DNA of 64,000 nucleotides from NCBI GenBank assembly GCA_025642065.1, contig JAODUP010001156.1, positions 60,104 through 124,103 on the forward strand, written 5' to 3'. This document shows, in pieces, positions 1 to 13,100 of this stretch (the first letter of the stretch is position 1; each line of letters opens with the position of its first letter). The position numbers and the translations under genes are program-made. This DNA is from Paralvinella palmiformis. Taxonomy: Eukaryota; Annelida; Polychaeta; Terebellida; Alvinellidae. The notes below the pieces were generated by a model. The model worked only from the letters and a program-made list of their open reading frames with translations. It was not told the origin of the DNA and ran no database searches.

Positions 1-3000
1 ACAGGACTGATTTAGCAGCAAATGATGAATCAGAAACTGACAGATCCTGTGTTTGCATCAAAGAGCTACCTACTATTATTTCTTGGATTCATTGGTTAAC
101 CTAGCTCCAACTAAGTATCTGCATTATTGTAAATAACAGGAATATTACTGACAGCTGGAAATGGTATCCTTCCCAGGGAGTTATAGTCTGCATTAAATTG
201 TATCATATCGGAGGGCAAAGCACAATGAAATAAATCCCATAGCCATTAATATATGGAATAGTCCTTAAATAAATAAGTACCAGTGTCCTTTGTCCAAACA
301 ACAGTACCTTGAACAAAAGTTTTAGAGAAAAGCCTTCACCTTCACACGCCTTACTAGATATGGTAAGTGGAAAATATTACATCACTGGATATACGTAGGA
401 AAATCCATTAGGGGCCTCTTTATTGATTTGAAAAAGGCATTTGCTACATTTGATCATATTCATACTATTGAAAACAACATGTACAGGATATTTCAACTGT
501 TCAGTATCTGAAATTTTCAGTGCTGTGTGGAGTTTCTCTGGAGTGATATCAAGTTTTTAAGCTAGTATTTATTTTATTTTCTAATGTTTTCTGCCCATAA
601 AGACAGTACAATACACTTCAAATTGAAAATTATATATATATAAATATATATATAGCACTTGCAAGTGTGTGTGAGTGTTTTATATGAATATACTTAATAA
701 GACCCTTTGTTTGATTGAGACTGACTGATAGGCTGATAATGGTAACAACCATGCCTTAAAGGGAATGTGTTCCAGTTAGTTTATTGTTTATATATGTTTG
801 TAGGAAAATCATCAGAAGGCAGAAAGTTAGGAGCCATCTATTTACACTGGTAATCTAATGTCACTTGTGTCGGCATGAATAGGCTGGGGGGAAAATGGTG
901 AATTTAGATCAGGTCACTTCTTTAATTAGGTCACCATGGGCAGCGTGATGTCGATAATATACCTTGTTCCAGTAACTTTGTGACAGAAGCATGTATCAGC
1001 ATTGGCATCAGATGTAAGGCAACATCAGCAGGTTTCATCGATGATAACCAATGCAACACCTGACAAGATAACAAGAGACGCATAGAATAAGCTCATACAT
1101 CAGATGGTAAAGACAAATCTAAAAACAAATTAATGAAAACAGTCAACAGATTTCTAATTCATGTTTTGGTTGCTGCCATTTGGATCAACAATGTCAAACA
1201 GTCACAAGATACCCATAAACAATTCTAAAAAACCTCAACAACTTCATATCTTTTAAGACGTATATTTGCTCTGTTTCCTTAGATCTTGTTATTTTCTGTC
1301 TGTCTGTCGAGAATAAATAATGCAGTTAGATGACCAAAAGTCGAACCTTTTCTGCTTCCTTTGTGTCATCAAACAGACGTCGTTGTCTGTGAGCTGGTAC
1401 AGGGTTAGCACTCTGCCACACCTCGGTCCAGACATTTCCTGGAATCTGCATTCTCTGGCTTAACTGACCTGAAGATAACGATGCAGAGTTTTGAACATAG
1501 GGGTGCTATTTAATAAACACACCCATTTTATAAATAATTAAATGATGTAGAAATATTGAAATAAGAGCCTTCAAGATCCTCAGTTCTGCCCAGTAACATT
1601 TCCAATTATATAACTGCCCCTCTAAAATAAAACAGGAAACACATTTTTTCCTGGAAATATCACTTCTCATTTCACAAACATCTTATCTGTCACACTATTT
1701 TTATTTATTGCACAATTTAATTATTCACCAATTTTGATATATACTTGAAAAAGTCTGTTGAATAAATGATATTTGTATATACAATTTTCATTACTGACAC
1801 TTGTTACCATGTTAACATCAATGGCTACATTATTCATGTGCACAAGACAAACTCGGTGGTGTACTTTCAAAATGAATTGAAATTAACGTTAAATCATTTA
1901 GCAAACATAGATAAGCATCTAACCATTATTCCCTATTTATCTCTATAAGATGTTCAGCATGTTAGTTACCTTAGGTCCTGGCCATTAAAATGATACTTTG
2001 AGTCAATATTATTACCCTTATTTTTGGAGGTCGGCTTAATGGCCGGTGCTATTTCAATGTCAAGAAATTCAATAATCAGGAAAAGAAATTTCAGTGTGTA
2101 GCAGCTGTCTAGACTCTAGACTATGCAAATAGATATCAATCGTCATTTTTATCTAAACTCATGCAGTCATGGAGTGAAAATAGAAGTGAAATAAGTTGAT
2201 GATAATGATTCATGGCTTTATAATGAAAATCAATATTTATATGTAGAATTATCTGATTTTTGTAATTATGGATAAATGTTATTGGACAACTTGTACCCAA
2301 GACATCCTGTACCCAAGAGCATCATATCTCATTCATTTGGTGGCATAGACGTACATGTTGTTTTCATAGAATAGCATGTTTAACATTTTGATAATAATAT
2401 AGGATTATTGAAAACAAAAAAGTTCAGTTTAAATAAAAATATTTATTTCATTAATTTTATCATCGTTTCACAACACAATCTCCTCTCTTAAATACTTTTC
2501 ACTGTTTCCATGGTTCACTTTCTGGTTCACAAACGCAATGTTCGACGATGTTTCTTTGCTATTTCATGTGTTCAAAATGTTTGATATCTGTAGGGGAAAG
2601 TTAAGATTTTTAGGTCGGTTTAGTTCGGTACTGCCATAAATCGTGATATTTTAGGCCTAAAATACAACCTCGGTTTTAATGGCCGGGACCCACGGTATAT
2701 AAAGATAAATATCTTCTTTGTAATGGCAACTGACAGCCAGCACATCACAGTTCCAACATTTATCATCAACTGAGTCAGCGTACCTTTAACAGTAACAGTA
2801 CCATCTTCTCCTACGACATCTTCCTTGATCCAGTCTCTTGGTGAATACCAGCGTACAAAGTCACTCAGCGTACAGCCAGGGTTAGCGGCTTTAAAAGATT
2901 CCATGTCAGAGAGCAGACATGCACTCTGCATTCTGGCACGAAGATTTGCTCCTTCTGCTGAGGTGCCTAACCTAAAACAGAAGTCGACCATTTGATCATT

Positions 3001-6000
3001 TAGGTAGCTGTCACCGTGAAACATTTGGTATGATGAATTGAGGATAATTTGTATTAATTAGCAACACCAGACAGCAGTTTTTATTGGTATAAAAATTGAA
3101 AATGTGTATAGTGATGGTTGTTAAAGGAATACTTCACCTTCATTTCAATATTTCAAGACCAATACAAATATGCTTACACAAGTTATAACTGATATCAAAA
3201 TAGGAACATGATCAACCATATACTCAGATTCAAGATGCAGGTTAATCGAATATTAAATTAATGGTCTGTGAGTGCCACCATTTTGAAGCCAGACACAGAC
3301 CAGGTGCTCCTGAATACAAGCTGTTGTATTACCCAATGATAACAATGTAAGCAGAGATCAGCCAAATAATTATTTTCAGAACAAAACTGTATTAAGAATA
3401 TTACGGTATAGTTGGTCCTAAACAGCCTTGTATATATTACTGAAATGGCTAAGAAAACTGGATAGTGAAATTCCTTAAGATGATTGTTTTGTATTCTTGT
3501 AGCAAAAAGCATCTAACGAACTAGCTGTTAGATTTATATAACTAGACCAACCATGGCATCAGTTAATAGTAACTAGGTTAATTACGTTGAGTGGGGGCAG
3601 ATAAGGTCATGATGATATCTGTGATTGAGATGACTACATAATACTCATGCCATCTGAGGTCACATCACGTTTTTCCTTCCCCCCCATACCATCTGGCATT
3701 TAAGGCAATGGCTACCCTCTGGTAATTTGGATTATTTCCTTATACCTATGATGCCAAGTAGAGTTTGTGATTATTATTGTGGGAGGTTACTTTAATAAGT
3801 AATACACATTTAAGGGTGAAAAGATGAAAAGAACAATCCATTTTACTCAGTGATTATGAATGAATGTAATAATGTTAGGTTACGCATTTTTGCAGTGCAT
3901 TATATTTATAACACAGTAATATAGATGTTGCTGTCTAATGGCCACTTTTGTGCATGCAGTATGCAAAATGGATCAAGGAACGTCCAAAGATAATGAATCA
4001 AACTGAAAGGTGAAACACCCATCAGACAGAGGCAGGCCTAGGATTTGACAACTGGTGCTTCAACTGTATTACTATTTGGGCCACAGATGATTGATGTTTT
4101 ATGGCCACCTTTGTGCACATGGTAGGCTAAATGGGCAATGCAATGAAGTCAAAATTGAAAGACCCTTCAGACATGCCCACCCCAAGATTTGAACTCAGGT
4201 GGCAGGGATGTGCGATCAACCGTGCTACTGAAATGCCTTTTTGTCTAATATAAACTATCATCATCAAATATGGAGAACATCCTACCAAAGACTGGAAAAT
4301 ATCTAATTGAAACTCATCCTAAGATAAAAATGAAGCTAAATCTTACTTTGCCAATACTTCAGCATGCTCTTCTAACATGTCTTCTGTCATCGGAGCTGGC
4401 TCTTGGGTCACGGGTATAAATAAGAATTCATTAACATTGATCAGTTTCATGTCGCCACAGGGCTTCAGCCTTCCTTCCGCTTTCTGTGTGCTGCCACTGT
4501 CTGTTTCCATCGATTCTGGTTGATCGCTTTCCGGCGAAGTCACCATCTCACTCGGCTCGGCACTGGTTCCTTCTTCAGCACTCTCCAGACACTCATAAAA
4601 CTCTTCCTCACTAGAGAAGGATGAATCGCCTTTAGACTGTGACTTGTGCTGAGACTCCGAGTCATCTCCGCCTTCAGTGACATCGCTGGAGGCCGAGATC
4701 CTTCGATGTTTGACTTTGTTATTGCTGGAAGGTTTGCCATGGCGAGCTTCCCGTGATTGTTTTCTTTCAATGCAGCAATTCAACATCTGCAGCTTCTGAT
4801 GTAACAGACTGAAGCCCATATTTATGGAACCTAGCTGCTGACTGGAGAGATAATAAGACGACCATTAGCCTTAATATGCATGATTAAACAAAAGTGATGG
4901 AAGATTATCAGAGTCATCATCACTATAAGCTAGTTCATAGGTAATGCATGTAAGTTTTCAATTTCCAACAAATCAAAGCAACAACAGAAGTTTAACTTGT
5001 GCCATAACTTACTCGGGTATGAGAATCATATTCTCCCAGCGATACCTCATTTCTAGAACAAATTCTTGCCACAGGTGGATGACAGCTCGAAGACCGCCAT
5101 AACTATGGTTAACTATGCACATACACACAGCTAGACGATAACAGAGGCTATCAACGGGTGCTGACTTGAACTGTTTAAATATCTCCTGTATGGTGATAAT
5201 GCGAGCTTATTAAAACATACTGCATTCAACTTGAATGGCTGAAAGTTGTGATGTAATATTAACTAAATCTTCCACACCATAATCATATATAAATAAAAGT
5301 CTGCATGCACAAACACACACACACAACTGTAATATTAATGCAAAATCGTTAATGGTGAAATGGCCATTTAAGAACTGACTACCCCCAACAGTATAGCACT
5401 CTTTTAAAATAGTCCCCAGCAAAGTAAGACAGAAAACAGCATGAAAATAAAGCTTTGTTAGCACGCCATCAACACACAAAGTAGAATAAGCAGAAAACAC
5501 TCCATTAAGTGGCCAAGTATTTCCCAGTTGGTACAGATCTGTAATGTTAAAACAATCTATAACGTATAATAAATTATATCTAAATAATGTTTTTTCTGTC
5601 TTAATGCTTACCCTTTCTACAAAAAATCTAATAACAAATGAAGATACTATTAACTATATTGTTTTGTATAAAAAAAATTGTAGGATTACTGATATTTTTC
5701 CTCATTCACAGCTAATTTATATTATTTTTCCTCATTCACAGCTAATTTATATTATTTTCCTCATTCACAGCTAATTTATATTATTTTTCCTCATTCACAG
5801 CTAATTTATATTATTTTCCTCATTCACAGCTAATTTATATTATTTTTCCTCATTCACAGCTAATTTATATTATTTTTCCTCATTCACAGCTAATTTATAT
5901 TATTTTTCCTTATTCACAGCTAATTTATATTATTTTCTTCATTCACAGCTAATTTATATTATTTTTCCTCATTCACAGCTAATTTATATTATTTTCCTCA

Positions 6001-9000
6001 TTCACAGCTAATTTATATTATTTTTCCTCATTCACAGCTAATTTATATTATTTTTCCTCATTCACAGCTAATTTATATTATTTTTCCTCATTCACAGCTA
6101 ATTTATATTATTTTTCCTCATTCACAGCTAATTTATATTATTTTCCTCATTCACAGCTAATTTATATTATTTTCCTCATTCACAGCTAATTTATATTATT
6201 TTCCTCATTCACAGCTAATTTATATTATTTTTCCTCATTCACAGCTAATTTATATTTATATATAACTTTGCTGATATATTGCCGATTCTACAGTTTTACA
6301 TTCTATCTTATCACATTAACAGCTTCCAATAATATTATAAGACTAACTTTTTATCTATTGTATGTTAAATCTTTTTTTTAAGGAAAACAACTTCATTCCT
6401 TACTCCTTCAATCAAATAACTGTTCTGCGGGCCCGTTGTCATCAAGGTTCCAAATGATTTAGCTATGATTATTGCACAAATATAACGATAAACGTCCACT
6501 CATTCTCATATACATAATAAAATGACCACTGTGCGAGAAAGGAGGGCATAAAATATTGCCACAAATTCGAGACAGATAACAATAAATTGATACTTACGGT
6601 ATATTTCTGACTATCACCATCGCCTTCACTCTGTGCTGAAGACTGCTGACTACTGACAGAAGCTCTATCTAACTCTGTTATTGTCTCCACGGCATTATTA
6701 GAAGTTTTGGCTTCATTTTTAGCATCAGGGAATATAAACTGTAACAACAATCATCAGATACAGCTATTATATGACACGTTTATCAAACAGGAGACAGCTT
6801 TATTCCTGATTAGATTCCTTTAAAACATTTTTCTGTAACTCGTTTAATGGCCACTCTTAGTCTTATGGTTGTCAAGGTAGTGAATAATAATAATGATAGA
6901 TGAAACACCCTAATGAGGCTTCCGCTGTAATCAAACCCACAACCAGGGGTCTGTAGCCCTCTACTTATTTATTTTGTCATACATACAGTAATTATAAGCC
7001 CTAATTGTAGTGAATGTGTACAGTTTCGGCTTCATGGATCTGGTAACTGATCCTGGTGTTCTGGCTCCTGAACTGATCAACTTAGATGACAGCGCTGACA
7101 TTGCCTGATTTACTAGTGAGGATGTTATAATAATAATAATAATGACTGAAATGGCAGTTATTTTAGGTGACAGGCTGGCTTCAATGAGGGGGATGCTATT
7201 GGTTTGTAATTTACTGCTTCGCCTTGAGGACTACCGGGTAATTCTAAACACATTTAGAATTTACAATTGATGGCATATTCGGTGGAAAATACCCTGCCAG
7301 TTGACTGGCTGGATGAAAAACTCTACTATAGTGCCACGGCTGGGATTTGAACCCTTAACAATAAGTAAGAAGACTCACACTCTAATCCACTAAGCCATAG
7401 CTATTAACAAGCTGAGGAACTTCACATTGTAAACTGCTTCTAACTTTTTTAAATATTTTGAATACATTTTTTTTAGTTGATTATATTTTGTCTACTTTGA
7501 ATGTGATTGTTGCAGACGAATGGCATATTCTCATCCAATCCAACAGGTTTATTAATACCGAGTTTTATTGTTTTACAAATGTAAGTCTTTCAACTGGAGC
7601 TGAAGATGCAGGGATGCAAGGAAAGGTGGGGACAATCTTGGCTAGTGCTGAGTATTTACTTTCCAAAAACATAGCTGTCTTCTGCCCTGTATGGGCTTGT
7701 GAGGTAATCGTCTATGTCTGACCCTGTGCTAGTGTTGGTACACTGTACTGGCAGCTCTCAATGATCTACTGTCTCAATGACTGCTCATATGCTGGCTTAA
7801 TTGCCTTTGTCTTGCCATCATTTCTGAGTGCCAATTACTTGACCTTTCATAATTCAGTCAAGAATTGTTTTAATTGCAATTATCCTATGCATTTTTGGGA
7901 AAAGTATTTGAAAAGGTATTTGAAATATCAAATACTTTAGTAAAGTATTTAAATACAAATACTCTAAATTCCTAAATGTCAAATACAAATACTTAAAAAA
8001 AGTATTTAAATACTTTCTAATACAAATAAATATGTATTTGACCCCATGTCTGATACAGTCTATTTGAAGATAATACTCTTTTGTGTCTGAATATGTTTTG
8101 TCATTTTTTAAATAATTATGCTTCTGGCTGAACACAGTGTTAATAGTGTTTGGAAATATACAACAAAGAAGGTATATAATGTAACTATAATGCCAATAAA
8201 TAATAATAATAAAGAAATACCTTATCAAATAAGATTATACCAATACATCACTAAAAAAGTAGTATCTGAAAAAGTCTTCCTGTAAAATACTTGCCTAAGA
8301 CTTTATGTTACTGCGGTTAGTAAGATATGATATCAAAAATGAGATTGATTTTTGGAGAAAGAAGTGAATAAATAAACCACAGGGAAGACAAACTAAGACA
8401 TTACCAGTAATATTTCATTCAAGGTGGTGACGGGTATTGGTGCTTCTTCTGGCCTCATCTGTAATTTAGAAGTTGCCCGAGTGACCACAGTGCCGAGTGA
8501 GGGCAGATTGTATGGGACCGGCTCGGTCAGCCTGCTTAATGCCTGAGACACATCTGTTATGAGGAAGAATATAGGAAGAGAAAACGTATACATGAAAACG
8601 ATGTGCTTAATACAGGCATGAGAGTGGCATTTTCAAAAACAAATCCCCCAAAGCAAGAAAGTAAGTCACAGAGTGATGTGAGTTGTATGCGCGCGCGTGG
8701 GCGTGTGGTGGGAAAAATTTGGGTTTTGTGCATTTTTAGGACAATCTAAGACTAACAGAGTTTCGATAAAACTTTTGCGAGAGAATTTTTTTTCAAACCC
8801 ACCCCCCAGCTCCAACACCATTATTTTCAACTCTGGAAAAACGGAAAACTCTCATCCCTGTTAATACAAATCAATACATGTATGATGATTATGATGATGA
8901 TGATGAACATTTCATATGTTCACTGCATCAATGGTGTAATAGGAGCTGAATGAAGGTCATCATAAGATACCTAAAGTGTGTGATATTAAAAGGAGCCAAA

Positions 9001-10063
9001 TGAAGGTCATCATAAGATACCTAAAGTGTGTGATATTAAAAGGAGCCGAATGAAGGTCATCATAAGATACCTAAAGTGTGTGATATTAAAAGGAGCCAAA
9101 TGAAGGTCATCATAAGATACCTGAATGAATGCTGTTTAATGACTCAATATAAGATATTTAGGGGACAAGTGGAATGTATGTGTGTTGTATATGGTATGTT
9201 TCATATCCTTAAGTTGTATTTACTATGTTTCATATCCTTAAGTTGTATATGGTATGTTTCATATCATTAAGTTGTATACAGTATGTTTCATATCCTATCT
9301 TAAGTGATATGGTCGCTTAAATGTTTTTTTTTTCCATAAAATAATGCACACTTAAAGTAACCTATGTAATTAATATAATAAACCATAGCAACAAATGTGA
9401 GTTGCCTAATGGCAATAACCTTTGTCTCTGATTAAGGTCATTGTAAGATTTGTAGGCTATATGAGCATTTGAGAGTATTAAATTAATTTTAACAATCTGG
9501 CAGAAAAACCTAATTTATCCATTATATTAGTCCTGCTTCGCATTTAGGAAATTTATAAGACATTAACTAAACATTTTGGGAGTGGCGGAGGAGCAGACAC
9601 CAGACTGGATTCATTACACGACAGCGAGAACTTATACTGTATTTTAGATTTAGAAAGAAGCCAAAATAACTCTATAGAGCAAACTAACCACATTTTCAAA
9701 CATGAAACAAATCAAAGTTGACCGTCTACTTCTGTACATTCTAGGGACTGCCAAGAGTGATCCATGAGGGATCTCGTGTGAAATGAATAGTGGCTGGATT
9801 AGTGATGAAACCAAAAACGCTTTCACTTATTTGTTTAAAGCACTATAGTTTATTTAAGACTGGTTGTCAGTTAAGTCATCCTTATGATGCCCAGTACACT
9901 TACCAGTATCATCAACTGGCTCTCCTATAGTTCGACCAAGTAGCTGGCCCGTGGATTCCTTCCTCTGGCATAACAGGACAAACTCCTGGAGATAGTCACC
10001 TAGGAAGAGGTAATAAAATACGATTATATTACTTTCAGTGTAATTCCTCCTTTTCCACACACG

Positions 10064-10106
<43 letters not shown>

Positions 10107-13100
10107 TGTAATTCTGTACTGTTCATGTATGACTAGAGGCAGTTTAGATCACATTTCAAAACCCTGATACTAATACCATATTGTTCTCCATATTTGATGA
10201 TGATAGTTTATATTAGACAAAAAGGCATTTCAGTAGCACGGTTGATCGCACATCCCTGCCACCCGAGTTCAAATCTTGGGGTGGGCATGTCTGAAGGATC
10301 TTTCATCTTTGACTTCATTGCATTAACTTTGGAGTTCACTCGGCCCATTTAGCCTACCATGTGCACAAAGGTGGCCATAAAACATCAATCATCTGTGGCC
10401 CAAATAGTAATACAGTTGAAGCACCAGTTGTCAAATCCTAGACTTGCCTCGGTACTTTTCAATTATGACTAGAGGCAGTTTAGAGCACATTTCAAAAGGC
10501 AGATACTAATACCATACTTACTGCAACACCGAACTAATGAAATAATGCAATTAGAATAAGCTGCTAACAGACACAGAATTATTATCATCAACATTCAGAT
10601 ATTCGGAATTCTTGGAAGTGACGGTTATTTTTCACATTAAGAATGGTTTCATTTATGGTAGATCTCATTGTGAGAATAAGGTGTTGTCTAATTGCAATAC
10701 CTATACAAAACAGAAAGGTCTAGTATCACTCAAGTGTGTGATACCATCGAACTGAATGTAGTGATGTCCACATTCTTAATGGGGATGTAATGGACAATCC
10801 CTACACTTTGATAGCAGTACTAAAAGTGAGTGTTATGTGCAAAACCAGGCATTAGAAATCCTGGGAGCATGGGCAGAGCCAGGATTCTTTGGGTGGGGGT
10901 CTAAACAAGGGCGAAGCTTTTATGCATTGCACAAATTGGTGGAGGGGTGGGTGGAAAATGGGAAAAAATCGATGTCTTCTGAAACAATACAAAACCTGTA
11001 TTTTTCAAGTGTATACTGTGTATAAATATTGGCAAAAGTAGACATTCCTGTGAAAAAAGACCGATGTTATGAGACCTGGTGATTGGTTCAGTTGTGAGGA
11101 TAATTGGGGGTTACTTGATTTGTTACTAGAAACATGAAAATTCACCCAGTCAAAATGTGACATATTGTGCATTATGTCACTAAAATATTTATTAAGTAGA
11201 CTGACCATTTATTTCAAGATGGATACTTATGAAAAAGTTAGTCAAAAAGTCTGGCCTTGAATGTTTTTACTGTAATGTATTTTCATTAATGTTAAGACAG
11301 AAAACCTTGTCTCAGCCATCCAACTCCTCAAATGGCTTTTCATTAGTCTCAACACAGAGAAATTATGCTTTGCTTCTGCAGATGTGGCAGGCAAAGCATA
11401 TGCTAATACCAGTAAAATTATAACGTTCGGAAAGGAATCTGGATCTGCAGAAAATAAGTATCATGTAAATCGACCCTGTCAGACTGCCTGAACCACATAT
11501 TGAACTATCCAGATACCTCGTTATCTAATGACTTCGGAGTTTGCAGGTTGTCTTGCCATGATTCAAATTAATCTGGTGGAGGCATCCCTCGTTTAACAAT
11601 TAAAAATGGTATTAGACTCAGCTAAGCACTCACTGGCCAGTGGTTGTCTGCAGAGTAATGATTCTGCAATTATTGCAGTAAGATATCAATATGGCAACTG
11701 ATTTCTTGTTATATTATAAAGAGTTTGCACTGCAATAAACGAAATGATTGGTGTTATGGTATATTTGGTTTGTAATTTGTTTTGCATGGAACCCGTGGGT
11801 AGTGGCATTTGGGACTGGTCCAAAGGGTCGATTTACATGACATATGTACAATACGCATTAATTACAATCATTTTTATTTCAATAGGGCTAGACGAAGGGG
11901 TCGCTACTGGAGACATTGTTCTTACTAATTTATTATTTAACAGACAAATCACAATTATATTCATTTTATACTCAGTAACTAATTATAAAATGAAGTATAA
12001 TTGTGATTTGTCAGTTAAATAATAATGGTATCAGACACACATTACACACTATTCACTGTGTGGTTATTTACGAATGACAAATTCGCAGTACTACTACACG
12101 TTATTATGAAGCAAAATGGTATATTGCATTTAAAGATGGAGGATCCCTACTAGAGGTGGAGGGGGGTCCTGCCCCCCTGACCTCCCCCATAGATCCACCA
12201 CTACGGGAGCATCACAGCATCTCTGGACTAATATTTTGGATGCAATTTCCAACATTACTGGCAACTGATAGATGGATGTAATACACGGCTCATTTGTCTT
12301 TAGTCAAACATGGATCACTTTAAAGGTACACTTATTGTTGATTTGGTTAGAGAAACAGAATAGGTTTGCTCAGACATATGGAATACTACCGCTTACGCCG
12401 TGACTGACAAACCAACAGCCAACATTAGCGCCGAGTTGCGCCAATAATAAGACACTTCATTTGTGGTACCTATGTCAACATCTTGACATCTTGTGGTATC
12501 TTGATGCACTTCAGAAAGGAACAAAGGGGCTGTGAGTAGTTTGCTTACTCTCCACGTTGGTCACACCAGACAAATAAGGTTGAGGAGTGACTTATTAGAG
12601 AAACATGTATAACACCTGTAACCTGATTTGGTTCTAATCTGAACCTAGTAGTCTGAGGCATAGTGCTCTAGTTGCATCTGAACAAAGCGGCAGTCAGGTC
12701 AAATATTTGCCACAACTATTACGACCAGGCCAGTACCAGCTCTGTTCTTCTAATTGGAGATTACTCAGACGTTTGTTGGTGACTACTAGAATTAGTCACC
12801 CTCTACATGATTTGTGATATTGGGCATAATATCTAATGCGTTGGATTCCTGGTGTAACTTGACCTAGAGGGATAATAATTAACCCTCTAGATTTGAACCA
12901 CATCCTGGTGATATGCAGCACAGTGCACTATTAGCTACACTGTGCGAGTGTCCTGTTTAGACTTTAGAGAGAGGGTTTATTGGCAAAATGATGTCGAATA
13001 GATTTTTTAAAATTATTTGTAGAAAATATCTAGTCTGACTGTCAAAAATGTTGCCCTGATGATAAAGACTAAGATTATTTTGTACTGTGAGATATAAGTG

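Noticed and set aside
2620..2783. Continuation of the RAB3GAP1 exon 16 frame
   Set aside because: Conservation stops at the GTACGC donor and exon 17 at 1347-1468 supplies the correct continuation.
5690..6256. CRISPR-like regular repeats
   Set aside because: Units are contiguous with no unique spacers and lie in an animal gene intron; it is a minisatellite.
10866..12215. GC-rich patches as possible gene or CpG island
   Set aside because: They are short low-complexity G/C runs (GGTGGGGG, CCTGCCCCCCTGACC) of the kind found at repeat ends; no coding signal nearby.
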